Assembly: GCA_004380135.1 (NCBI GenBank)
Contig: QXCR01000050.1
Span: 124,001-188,000, forward strand
Origin: Stemphylium vesicarium
Lineage: Eukaryota > Ascomycota > Dothideomycetes > Pleosporales > Pleosporaceae
Length of the DNA: 64,000 bases
Reading direction: 5' to 3'
The notes beneath the pieces were generated by a model, which saw only the letters and a list, made by a program, of their open reading frames with translations, made no database searches and had not been told where the DNA came from. Positions 21,952 to 32,648 of the stretch are shown piece by piece. How positions within the stretch are numbered: the first letter of the stretch is position 1; the number at the start of each line of letters is the position of its first letter. A program made the position numbers and the translations under genes.

Positions 21952-23246
21952 ATGTTCCCCACGAAAACCAGCAAAATCGTCATCTACCACGTCCTCCTAG
22001 AATTCGTGCTTCTAGCCATGAATGTATCAGATGTCTTGATCGGCCTGCGCTTCAACGAAACATCCAACCGAATAGCGTACACTGCGGCTATCGAAGACCG
22101 CTTGGGGGAAATCTTTGATGTTTTGCTCGCACAGTACTGGCTTCGCATCAACGATCCCAACTCGGGTATGCCGGATGAATCTCGCGCCTGCCTCACTGAA
22201 AACAACATTACATGTCCGTTTGGGTACTTTATGGATTTCATCGTCGCGGCGACCATGCGGCTACTCAGTCCGTGGGAAAACTCACAATTCGGGTACTTGG
22301 TTGATAAAGTGCTCCAGGACACTGCGTCGCATACGGAAGGAGGCCGCGAAGCGTGGGATACTTTTCAACTCGAGAGGTCGAGGCGTGGTCATGCTGGACC
22401 ACTGCTGTCGACGGAGTACTATCGTCCGCCTGAGTTCTCGGGACCGGATGTTCCTGCTAGACTGCTGGAGCCGGCCGGTAGGGAGGTTAGGGCCCTTCTG
22501 CAGGCTGCGCTGGATATCGTTGCGGAGTCGAGTAGTGAAGAGCGGGAGATTCGAGATGACGACGAGCTCATTGGTAATCGTGTGAATGTAGACACGAGCG
22601 AGGAGCAGGATGAAGAATACCTGAATGCTGTTGTGAATGAGGCGTCGGCTTCAAGTCAAACTGCTCGCTCGAACGCACCCGCACCCGCACAAGCGATTCC
22701 AGACGAATCCGCTGATACGCAGCATGTTCCCGCAACCGCGACTCCACCGCTCCGAGTCCCAAGCACAAACCACTCCGCTCCACCCCTGACCTCGACCCAC
22801 ACCCCCTCGGTCCCTTCCCCCTCTCCAGTTCTGATCCCGACTCCAACATCCTATCCGATGAAGAACTCCTCTGGTACACAACCGACTACACTCCTCCCGC
22901 AGACGTCCAGCTCCTGGGTATAAGCTACACGAACAACGTATTCTGCCACGCCACCCCACTAGCTCAGCCCGACGCAAGCGCTTTCGGCTGCCTTTGCCAG
23001 GAGGGGATCGCGGAGGAAGAGATAGAAGCTGAGGAACTGCGGTTTTGGGCTCGGCTGCATGGGTGTGGGCATGTATATTATACGGTGGGTTTGAGTGAGC
23101 TTGTGAATTCCGTTGTAGTGGGGCAGGAAGAGATTAGATGTACGCCGTGTAAGGCAGGGGCTCGTGGGAGGAGGCTTGTTCCGTTGGTTCAGGGGAGGGA
23201 TGGGGTGTGTACTTTTGTCTTCGTTGGGTTGGGTGGGTTGTTGTAG
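21952..23246 (+). CDS. Unknown protein with Pro/Ser linker and Cys-rich C-terminus (frame change unresolved)
   Basis: From ATG 21952 a frame of ~290 codons gives an N-terminal part with hydrophobic helices ('IVIYHVLLEFVLLAMNVSDV', 'FGYFMDFIVAATMRLL'), an acidic stretch and a Pro/Ser/Thr-rich linker. Protein-like sequence then continues in another frame from about 22825 to TAG 23244-23246 ('SNILSDEELLWYTTDY', 'FGCLCQEG', 'RLHGCGHVYYT', 'IRCTPCKAG'), with Cys/His pairs that could bind zinc. A CTCCAG acceptor at about 22830 exists but I found no donor of matching phase, so either an intron in the linker or a frameshift links the parts. Family not recognised. Confidence 0.45.
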
Positions 23247-23399
23247 AATATGTGTATTTTCAAGTCGAGGCTAAGTAAGACGTCTTTCCATGCAGTCACG
23301 TGGAACGTGGTAGCCGGGACTATTGGATTATTTCCGCCATGCGAAAATGCGAGTGATGATTAATTAAGCGACCAGTAGAGAAAGTAATCCAATCAGCTA

Positions 23400-24832
23400 T
23401 CAATATCTATACGAAGGTTTCGACTTTGTAGAGGACGCCGAACTCGATCCACTTGACGTCGGTCTAACACCAGCAATCTCAGCCTTGTCTCTCTTCCCGA
23501 GCACCACGCGCTCACACCACGAGCACCAACTTCTAAGGTCGCCCTTGACCTCGCGCTCGAGATACTGTATAGACTTTTCCTTCTCGTCTTCGTACAGCTT
23601 GACGCATTCGCCCACGCGGACCTGTTTCTTATGCTTGACTTTGAGCACGCCGCCGATACCTTCGATCTCCTGGGTCAGGTAGCATGTGCCACCCCGCCAG
23701 CGCTCTGGAGATTCTGGGGTGGGTGTGTAAGACCTTTCGATAGTATCGAGGAGGTCCTGCTCGCAGGTTTCGTGTTCGACGACACGTGCGCCTAGGCATG
23801 CGCAGCCTCTTCCACACTCGACACCTTCGTTGCCTTCACCGGCTCCGGTACCGACGCCACCGAGGTAGTGGCTGTAACGAGTGCGCCAACTCCATCCTCG
23901 GACGTACATGGTGTCTGCGTTTCTCAGATCCTTTCCACACGGTGCACAAAGCCACACTACATTGTCGCAATTGCATGGAGTGCGCTCAAATGCCGGCGTG
24001 GTGAAGGCGCGTGGCACGTCACTATCGAACAGCACTGGACGAGGGTTGGGCGACGCAGGGGGTGAAGACTCGGACGATGTACGTGGCTTCTGGACCGCCA
24101 TGAGCAGTGGAAGAGGTGCTTTGGTGCACGTGCGACAGAGTCGGCGGTGGCGCGCGCGCAGTGTTGGAGTGGGCGGAGGTTTCATGGTACAGTTCTGCAG
24201 CGTTGGTCAGCTACAATACCATCCCCTATCCTTTCAGATGGCATACCCGGCACACGATAGTCCCACAGCGCTGGCAGTCCCCCACCATATCGCGTGCGCA
24301 TTTGCCCACGCGACCCGTCGTCAACCTTCCCTCCAGCGCCATCCCATGCCGACCTTCTTGCAATCGCGACCCCAGCTTCTCACCAAGGTCCACGTCTTCG
24401 TTGTCGCAGTGCAGTGTATGCTTGACAAGCTGGCTGCGATATTCCAGCAGATTGGCCCGAAACTGCCTGCACGTACGCGACAAATCATGCAGCGTGTTGA
24501 GATCGAGCTGAGCGGCGAGCTGGCTTACTATCCTGCAAGGTTAAAGGCGGTTAGCATACATCAAAGGCGGTGGAGTCAAGTCCATGGCTGATGGCTAAAG
24601 CTCACGGATAGCAGCTCAAGGCAGCGCTGAATCCATTCAAGTTCGGGTTCGGTCTCTGGTCTGTCGCCTCTACGCTCTGTTCACTTCTCTCCACTGCCGT
24701 CGTCGAAGCGGCGGCGGCGTTGTTCATAAGAGAGTGGTGCAGTGGCTTGACGTTTAGCAGGCCTGACGCGTGAGGGGCGGCTTGTTGGAATGAAGGCGCT
24801 TCATCGTCTTCTAGATCAACTAAAACCACCAT
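23400..24832 (-). CDS. F-box-like, cysteine-rich conserved fungal protein
   Basis: Three exons, 24832-24606, 24532-24247 and 24194-23400 (introns 73 and 52 nt), all in phase, 435 residues. The N-terminal part has an F-box-like helix pair around the first junction ('NLNGFSAALSCYP', then 'LDLNTLHDLSRTCRQFRANL'). Next comes a cysteine-rich block across the second junction ('CARDMVGDCQRCGTIVCRNC'), followed by 'RARHRRLCRTC', 'CNCDNVVWLCAPCGKDL' and 'WCSWCERV': several C-x2-C pairs that probably bind zinc. An F-box would suggest substrate recognition for an SCF ubiquitin ligase; this is inference. The architecture is one I associate with conserved unnamed fungal proteins. Confidence 0.75.
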
Positions 24833-25783
24833 CGTGGGCTGCTACAAAAAGAGCGTGCAGCATCTACGCCAGTCGACCGGCTCGCGAATGCAGAAATGAA
24901 AGTGTTTGACTGAGAGACTGAGACTGAGAAAGAGAGATGGTGCGATGCCGGAGTCGTGACGACTTGGAGGCACGCTTGGTCGCGTTGGTGGGGGCGCTTG
25001 GCGTTGCGCGGCTTTGGTTCCGTTCAGAACGCGTCTCCCTTGCTCTTCCCTCACGGTACAATTTGGAGTTGATCTATCATCATGACGCAAACACTTGTCG
25101 TCACTTACCAATAGTTGAACGAAAATGCTGATAATGAAGAGGACCGCTGAAATCGTCAAAAGTGATAAAGAAAACACGGCCTGTATACATTACCGCTGTT
25201 ATTCACCGCTACAAGCGACTCAGTCTACCATCACCTTAAAGCGTCCAGGTCACGTGCATATCAACACTGCGACTAATTGCGTGGGTTTGATGCCGTAGAC
25301 TCAAGTTCATCGTACCGCCATTCAGAAGAGCCGAAGCAACCCGTATCCATCTTGTCACACTGACCTCCGACTTCGGGCCTTGCCACTAGGCCGATCATCA
25401 TCTCGTCCACCGAGACCGACATTACAGTACAGTCCGCTATCTGAATATTGCGCCGAGTATCGGAGAGACTGACATTTGCCCTCCGCGCATAAAGATTCTC
25501 CAAGGCATTTGAGGTGATGATCGGATAGCTTCATTAGTACATCGTGTTGTGAGGAGTTCAGGGGCTGAACTAGAACGAGGGATCCTTTGGCAAGACTGTC
25601 TCCCACATTGACGTAAGATGATCTTTTTTGCAAGAATGATATGCATATTTTTTGCCATATAGAATATATTTACTCGAAGTGAAAAGAAAGAGAATCCCTT
25701 GTGCTCCGCGACGTCGCGGAGCGGAATTCCCCTTGCACGCGCACACCAATCCATGGAGTGGAAACCTATTCCTCAACCAACGT
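24833..25783. other. Intergenic stretch
   Basis: About 950 nt holding the upstream region of the F-box-like gene and the 3' flank of the secreted protein. A minus-strand frame 24842-25177 starts with a hydrophobic helix but has no further support. A 20-bp palindrome lies at 25703-25722. Confidence 0.4.
25703..25722. repeat. 20-bp perfect palindrome
   Basis: GCTCCGCGAC followed directly by its reverse complement; no loop. It lies ~60 nt downstream of the stop of the minus-strand secreted-protein gene, so in its 3' UTR, where it could fold into a GC-rich hairpin or be a protein-binding site. Confidence 0.6.
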
Positions 25784-26514
25784 CTAAGACTGACCAAAAG
25801 TGAACTCAGGAATCTCAATCTCGGTAACAACCCATGTAACACCACCGTCATCCGTAGACATCTCGCCAGTAACACCCTGACCCTTACCCATAGTCTGGTC
25901 GTAGTTGGGGTCCGCAGAGTCCAGTGTAATGGTAGTGTTGATCCACTTGTGCGCGCCAACAGTACCGCAGTTCTCCTCGGCACATTCGACAGAGCTGCCC
26001 CAGCCCTGGGCATGGCCATCGTCGGTCGACAGCGTAGAGACTTGGCGGCCGTTGATGGAGACAATTTGAGTATAATTGCCGCTTGCATCGTCAAACTTGT
26101 CTGTGTCATTGCGTTAGCATGTGTCCGAAGCGCTTGGGTGCTAATCTTTTGCTCACAGTGCATGGTAATCTTGTCGCCTTCTTGCGCATTCTCGCCTTCA
26201 GATTGAACGGGCATCTGCGTGGTGGCAGAGGTGCTTAGAAGAGTATAGGCATAGATGTTCCACTTGTCTGATTGCCAGTTGTCTGCGATTGACTGGATCA
26301 GGTCGCCGTTGGAGGTGCCCATGCCGACCCAGAGAGAGGCATCACCAGAGGATCCGGAAGGCGCTTTCGGCAGGACGAGAGTGGAGGTTGCTTCGCGGAT
26401 CCATGAGCCTTCGGCAACTGGGCCGGTGCTGAAAGCTGGGCCCATGGCTGCGTTGACGGAAGATGTCAACACCGCCGCGGCGATGGTTGAGAGAATCTGG
26501 CGGGAAGAAGGCAT
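25784..26514 (-). CDS. Secreted protein, possibly eqolisin (G1 peptidase)-like fold
   Basis: Two exons, 26514-26157 and 26100-25784 (56-nt intron), 224 residues. A clear signal peptide ('ILSTIAAAVLTSSVNA') is followed by a compact domain with 'ASLWVGMGTSNGDLIQSI', 'EGDKITMHYKFDD' and 'VGAHKWINTTITLD'. The Trp-Val-Gly ... Leu-Ile-Gln pattern and the following strands recall glutamic peptidase G1/concanavalin-like sandwiches, and the length suits one such domain. The catalytic Gln and Glu are not secure, so activity is unproven. It could equally be a small secreted protein of that fold without enzyme activity. Confidence 0.7.
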
Positions 26515-27524
26515 GTTGATGTTCTGAAAGCAGCGAGTGTGGGTGAAGTATGAAGATGAAAATTGAAAGAGTGTTGTTTGATGGTATTGGCAGTTCTTAC
26601 GGCGAAATCAGGTGCCTTTTGTATGCTTTACGACTCAGTATCTCTTGATGCGAGGCAGCGTCTTGCGAGGTGTGGACCTTGAGCGGCAGCCTTGCCTTTT
26701 CGTACATCCATGGGCCCCATCCGATGGTATCGCGCATCTCGCATGAGGTCTATCGGGTCAGGGGCCAGAGCACATGGCGAACTGTACGGCGTAAATGAAG
26801 CGAGTCGTCGGGTGGTTCCAGCCCGTGCGAACGACAGCTACGCTTCGTGAGAGGTGGAACGTTCGCGTAGATTTTCCCCGAAGCTAACAGTACTGCGCCC
26901 TTGTTTCATTCGTAAGGTCTTGTTCATGCTTGTTGAAGCTTTGTTTCCCTCGTTCACGTTGAGCGCATTGTTGATCTGTGCGCCGGTGGGTCGTCGTTTC
27001 AACTGCTGGCGAACCCTGCGACTACGTCATGCTCTGAAACGTTCTTGAAGCCCCTTCAATATGTTGCGCTTCGTTTCGCTTTCCTTGTCGCAACACGTGC
27101 TTTGTAGATTTTCTGCTTTCGCGCGAACCAGGTGAGTCATGTAAAGATGTTGGTTGCGCTTCGTACAATCCGAGCGAGATCTTTTCTTCGTAGCGATGTT
27201 GTGGCTGCAACACGAGAAACTGAACCTTCTCGTCGTTCTCCCTCTTGTATTCATAACTGACTGGGAGTTCGGAACACGTGAACCTCTTCATTGTGAAGTG
27301 ATCTTGCTGTGTACTGAATTTCCCATCAATTTGCAGGTAGAGCGAGACCGCCGCATACCGCCCATTTTCATCGCATGTCCAACAATTTGGTTAAGGGGCC
27401 TGCCCTCCTTCAGTCTCTTTTTCATCTTCTTTATCACAAGATACCAGATGAAATGTGCAAGGACCCACGTGAAGGTAGCAAAGAAAATGATAGCCTTATA
27501 TCTTCCAGGCGCAAAGGCCCGTGG
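26515..27524. other. Intergenic stretch
   Basis: Promoter side of the secreted protein gene and 1 kb without a supported gene. Small frames at 26854-27530 on both strands lack motifs. The HET remnant ends at 27525. Confidence 0.4.
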
Positions 27525-28822
27525 CTAGAGCTTGGGAATCTGTACGCCTTGCCGTACTACGCGAAACGCTTCCGACAGACGAGGAATTCTAGGACCACCT
27601 TCGATTGAGATATTCTCATAATTCTTGAACAATTCTGGTATTAGAGTGAGCATACCCCATTCATCTCCGTGCCAGATCGTCTCTGCATTTGACTCAATGT
27701 CGTATGCTTCACCAGCAGGACTGGGCATCCTCCAGACATACACTGACTCGTCAGTTGTACTTAACAGCAGCTCGTACTGGAGACGCATAAATGCGCGTTG
27801 GCGCTCACCGTATTGAGGATCCATCATGATATCGAACAAGCCCAGCGTAGGTACTGTAGGCTAGGTCCTCTATGCGACTAGTCGTTCGTCCTGCCATCCA
27901 ACTCATCTTTGTCGCTATACAGGCTTTCCGAGAGTGCTTCACACCTTTGAAGTAGTCAAAGTTGATCCTAATTACACTTTCGATATCATGGGCGAGCAAA
28001 GACTTTATGCCAAGGTAGGTCCAATCACAGTCGTAAAATCGCATTTCAGGTGGAGCTAGCAGCTCTTGAAGTGTCCACCTCTGAAAATCCATTCTGAGGG
28101 TGTTTGACTCTTGTACTCTGGGAGACTAGAGGAACATCTGCCTTGGTACTGAGACTAGTAGGCGTGGCATGATCGGAGTTGGCAACAATCAATCGAATCA
28201 ATCAAGTTTGCTTGAGACAGACCACCCTAATGTTCGTGCACAGTTAGCGCAGATCAGAAGGTGGTCTGTCTCAAGCAAACTTGATTGATTCGATTGATTG
28301 TTGCCAATTCTGGGCATGATCCCCTGTTGCGATTCCCGTAGTGGTGAAGTGTTGCGGTTCGGGAAGACTGACTTGTCTGACATCAGATAAGTAAGTTATG
28401 CAGACCCGAGCGTTGCGATAACACTTCAAGGTGGAGTTGATAGACTCTAACTCTTCTGTAGCAGAAGCCTTGTTGATGCAGCAGTTGTCGATCCAGATCC
28501 AAGCGAAACCGAGTTCGCGAGCAGTTACGCACGCGTTGTGAATTTTGTCAAATTGCAGTGATCTTGCTTGCTGGTCTTCTGTCGCTCGTAGCTCGGGTCC
28601 AACCTCTTTGATCTCGTCAAACGCAATTTCCTGTCCGACCCAACGATGTGACAAGATCGCATAGCCTTGCGTCTTGAAACATTCTCGTTCATCTGATTCG
28701 ATCAGAAAGGTGGTGGTGTTCAGAAGCCGCATTGTGGAATTTGGAAAACGAGCGGACAGAAGATGGAACGAGTAGATGTCTGTGAATCGATACTGGTTTT
28801 CTTTTGATGAAAGGTCAGACAT
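27525..28822 (-). pseudogene. HET (heterokaryon incompatibility) domain gene, disrupted
   Basis: The N-terminal HET half, 28822-28310, reads 'YAILSHRW', 'FDKIHNACVTARELGFAWIW' and 'IDNCCINKASATEELESIN', the core HET motifs. A 129-bp inverted-repeat element then interrupts the frame. Past it, 'WTLQELLAPPEMRFYDCDW' and 'SWMAGRTTSRIEDLAYS' continue the domain in frame 28092-27805, then a further frameshift leads to 'QYGERQRAFMRLQYELLL' in frame 27839-27525. HET proteins trigger cell death on fusion of unlike hyphae. This copy has an insertion, at least one frameshift and probably a small deletion at the Gln-Arg-Gly-Trp motif, so it cannot make the full protein. Confidence 0.8.
28179..28307. mobile_element. 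129-bp MITE-like element with 48-bp perfect terminal inverted repeats
   Basis: Positions 28179-28226 and 28260-28307 are exact reverse complements over all 48 bp, separated by a 33-bp spacer. The outer ends start TTGGCAACAATC. No open frame is inside. I see no target-site duplication in the flanks (GGAG on the left, TTCTGG on the right). It sits in the HET gene. The structure is that of a foldback or MITE-type element; the family is unknown. Confidence 0.8.
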
Positions 28823-30089
28823 GCAAGGGGTGCAGCATGGCGCAGCACGGAGATGACGTCAGGTTGTCAAGCGTGGCATCATCCATCAAGATGATAGAAC
28901 ACTTCGCGTTGGAGTACACTATACTCTCCAGCACGAGCTGTAGAAGACGGCGCGACTTTGATAAGCCAACTGTTTCAACTTTTTTCGCGGTTCAGTCAAA
29001 TCACGTCAGCTGTATAGTCAAGGCAAGCAACCAGTGGCGTGACGTCTATCAACCGCCGTTCACAGCTGGCTTATCCAAGACCGCCCGATAAGGCGCAGGC
29101 GCTTCTTCAGTATGATGTTTGACTGTCAGCATGCACTTCTGCCAATGCTACATTTTTCCAGTCGCCAAAAAAACCCACAATTCCATACATCAAAGGCCAT
29201 CGTTTTCCGCGAGGCAAGCAAGCCAATGGGTAGAGCGAAATGAAGATCGTGCTAGCGGCCAGCCAGGTGGTACCTGAAAGAGGTAGAGCACATGTGAACC
29301 CAACATCAGAGGCGCTGCTAGCGAGGATAGAGAACTTCTATCTGGAGGCAGAAGAGTTACCTATACGAAAGATTAGGCATGGTGGTATTCGGGTGTGCGA
29401 GGTTTTGCAGACTCGGCAACAAGGAGATGAGTGGAGTAAGCTTAGTCACCATGCACTGGCGCGTCGGGGCGTCGGTTCGGAAGCGGCAGGTGCCCACGCA
29501 CCGAGAAAGTCAACCCCTCCTCTGGAGAGGCCCATGACTCTTCTCGTAATATCATTCCACAGAGCTGCACAAAATTCCCCGTTCCGTATCTCTCTGAAAA
29601 GCACATGGCTTGACACCATGGTTTACCAACTTCGGCTCTCCGCGACGCGGGCCGGTTAGCGTAGGTGGCTTCTAGCGGTCACTCATGACCACAAATGTAC
29701 GCGTCCGAGAGACGTTACCATTTCCGCAATCTCTCTTTGCGGCTTACTCTCACCCGAAGGAAAGCCCATCATTCCAGAGAGGCGCTTCGTTACCAGGCCT
29801 CCCATTAGCCTAGGCCGCGGACGCCATTGAGCACTAATGCTGTAACCCCAGTTTAAACCCTCCATTAGAGTAGTTCTCACCCTCTGGTAAGGCTTGGCAG
29901 TTGTTACATCGGTGGGGTCTCTTCTACTTAAGCTAGACTCATGGCATGACTTCGGTTGCTCCGTATGCTGGTGGTCCATCGTCCATTCCCATCAATCTCA
30001 TACTCATTACTGAACCTCACACTTTCGCATTGGTACCAGGAACCAGGTCAAGTCCCACGATAGTCAAACCCGCGCATTGAAATATCATC
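28823..30089. other. Gene-poor stretch
   Basis: About 1.3 kb. A plus-strand frame 29240-29659 (139 codons) starts with plausible sequence but has no domain and weakens toward its end; minus-strand frames at 29683-29979 are no better. The last part is the promoter of the amidohydrolase. Confidence 0.35.
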
Positions 30090-31429
30090 ATGACCACCTT
30101 TCTCGTTCGCGATGTTCGAATCTTTACTGGCGAAGAGACGATCGAGGAAGGATACGCGCACGTGCAGGATGGCAAGATCAAATCCATCGGACCAATGAGC
30201 AAAGTACCGCAAGACTCACTCAAGTCATATTCGAAACCAGGACACACTCTTCTCCCAGGCCTGATCGACTGCCACATACATGCCGACCGAGCCAATCCCG
30301 AAGCTCTGCCACAAGCCCTCAGATTCGGCGTGACGACCGTGTGCGAGATGCAGAACGAGGTTGAGAACGTACAGAAGCTCAAAAAGCAGACTACGGAGCC
30401 GGACACAGCTTCGTATAAGACATCAGGCCAAGCTGCTACAGTCGAAAACGGATGGCCAATCCCAGTCATTACCGCACACGACAAGAGTGAAGAGACGGCA
30501 GCAGCGATTGCAAGATGGCCTAAACTGACCGATCGCAACAGCGTCATCGAGTACCTGGAATGGACAAAGAAGGAGATGCAACCCGATTACATCAAGTTGA
30601 TGCACGAAAGCGGGACAGCGATGAGTCAAGAGTTCGACTACCCATCCCTTGAACTCCAAAGTGTCATCATCGAGGAAGCGAAAAAGCGGGGCTACTTGAC
30701 CATGGCGCATGCTACCTGTCTCAAGGACACAATCGATATTCTCAATGCAGGTGTTGATGGCCTGACGCATACCTTCTGCGATCAACCGCCCACGCAAGAG
30801 CTCATCGATGCATACAAGAGAAATAATGCGTGGGTAAATCCTACCCTTGCGACCATGGGCAGCTTGACAGCTGAAGGGGAAGGCCTGCAACAAAAGTTCG
30901 CGCACGATCCAAGAGTGAAAGGGTTGATCGGTGAGGCCGGTGTGGGGAATATGTGCAGGTGCATGGGCTTTGCGAAGGAGAAAGGAAAAGTCGAGCACGC
31001 TTACCAGGGAGTCAAGGCGCTGAGAGACGCTGGAATCGATATATTGTGGTATGTAAAACTAACGACTCCCAAATCGGTGTCTTTGCATTGGTTATTAACA
31101 CGCGCAGTGGAAGTGATTCGGCCGGTCCTGCAGTGGGCACAGCTTTCGGGCTCTCCATGCATCAAGAACTTCACATTTTCGTGCACAAGATTGGCATGAC
31201 GCCTGCGGAAGCACTTCGCTCTGCCACAAGCCTGATTGCGAAGCGCTTCAAGTTTGAAGATCGCGGTCGATTGGCAGAGGGGCTAAATGCTGATTTGCTG
31301 CTGGTGGAGGGCAATCCGCTGGAGGATATCGATGCCACGCTGAACATCCGCGGCGTCTGGCGCGAGGGAAATACTTGCAGCATGTATGCGGAGAAGCTTG
31401 AAGAGGGCGTGCAACCGCTATTGGGTTGA
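30090..31429 (+). CDS. Amidohydrolase, imidazolonepropionase-like
   Basis: Two exons, 30090-31048 and 31108-31429 (59-nt intron, GTATGT donor), 426 residues. The metal-site series of the amidohydrolase superfamily is complete: His-x-His in 'GLIDCHIHAD', a Lys in 'DYIKLMHESG' that is usually carboxylated, His in 'LTMAHATC', His in 'GLTHTFC' and Asp in 'CGSDSAGP', the last reached across the intron. An N-terminal beta strand and a C-terminal 'GLNADLLLVEGNPLEDI' form the small beta-sandwich. It should be a cytosolic metal-dependent hydrolase of cyclic amides or related C-N bonds; substrate not inferable. Intact, between broken genes. Confidence 0.9.
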
Positions 31430-31752
31430 GCGGTAGTCAGGTTCTTGGGCGTTGTTGTCAGAGTAGTGGTATGATCGATGACATCGAACTACAGTATACG
31501 AACATTATTAGGGACTATCAAAAGGTGCAACGAAACATTTCAGAGTATCCGCCCATAAATTGTAACCTACATTTCTACAGCTTCCTATCTCGCTGCGCAG
31601 ATACATGTCGGGGGCGCACTATTCGGTATAAACTCAACTTCCTGTGGACCAACATTCAGGGCCTTCCCAATAAAAACAACCTGCACAGCAGCAAATTTAT
31701 CCAGTAATTAGCGAAACACTCAATCGCAGTGATAGATGTTGGTATAAGCATC
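31430..31752. other. Intergenic stretch
   Basis: AT-richer 3' flank of the amidohydrolase; a 93-codon plus-strand frame at 31426-31707 has no support. Confidence 0.4.
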
Positions 31753-32136
31753 TTATGCAGCAGTAACAGCAAAAACATCCGTCTTCTTCGCCTCAGTGAA
31801 CATAGTCAGCATGAGCGAAATCGCCACATTGAACGCTCCCACCACCGCAATGCGTCCACTAACCGTACTCATCGTACTCAAAACAATAATGGAAAGAACT
31901 GGGAACAGTGAAGCGATGATGCTCGTGCAGACGAAAGTGAATTCCTACACGTTCTCATCCATGACGGCAATGGAACCGAATTTCGCCTTTGGTTGCTTCA
32001 GCTTGGCGCAGCCTAGGGCAGTCAGGTATTTCAGCGCGTAGCGTCCCATCCAGCGTGAGAAGATGTCTATTCCTTTGCGCGGGCGGAGAACGACTAGTTC
32101 CTTGTCGTGGCTCGAGGGGTCAAAAGTCTGGCCCAT
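31753..32136 (-). pseudogene. DUF6594 C-terminal half, isolated and broken
   Basis: The minus-strand frame from ATG 32136 reads 'KELVVLRPRKGIDIFSRWMG', the Leu-Arg-Pro-Arg motif that follows the helical half of DUF6594 proteins. It meets TAG at 31947-31945, continues in frame with two hydrophobic helices ('CTSIIASLFPVLSIIVL' and 'AVVGAFNVAISLMLTMFT') and 'DVFAVTAA', and ends at TAA 31755-31753 where family members continue a third helix. This is the C-terminal membrane half only. The N-terminal half lies 500 bp away on the other strand. Confidence 0.65.
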
Positions 32137-32648
32137 GTTTTAGATCATCATGAAACGTGCCCTGGAGATTTATCCATATCTCTCGGGAGGCGGTATGCAT
32201 GTGGCTCTCTAGCTATTCTATATAGCAAAGCAAGACTGCTTCCTGTTTCTTCAATCTATCCTCGATCTTTCAGAAGGATGCTCTCGAAGCGACGCGATGT
32301 CCAAAAAGATGCATTCTTCCAATGCAAGCTGCTGAAAGCATACAACTCAGTACCTAGCGCAATTGTCAAAAAGACGTGTCCTTGTCCCACAGCCCAGCAC
32401 CGGATTCTGAGATCTGCACATGCTGTTCGTGATACACTTCACCAACACGTGTGACAGGCTTACAACATCTTCAAGATGCAACGAGAACTCAAAATTTCAT
32501 TAGATCGTTGCAGGTTACAACAGGTATATGTGTAGCATATTTCAAGTCGTGTCTGTACATACCTAGTCACATCACAATGAGATAAAGCTGCTTCTCTCGT
32601 TTTCTTTCATCGTCTTCGCTGACCATCTTACAGCACCAAATATCCTGC
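32137..32648. other. Stretch between the two DUF6594 halves
   Basis: About 510 nt, no supported gene. A plus-strand 115-codon frame (32107-32454) has no motif. Any inversion scar would be expected at the outer or inner ends of the halves; none is obvious by eye. Confidence 0.35.

Noticed and set aside
22115..22585. 156-codon overlapping frame
   Set aside because: Shadow of the frame starting at 21952, which has better protein character.
29240..29659. 139-codon plus-strand frame
   Set aside because: No recognisable domain and no splice partners; kept only as a remark in the gap entry.
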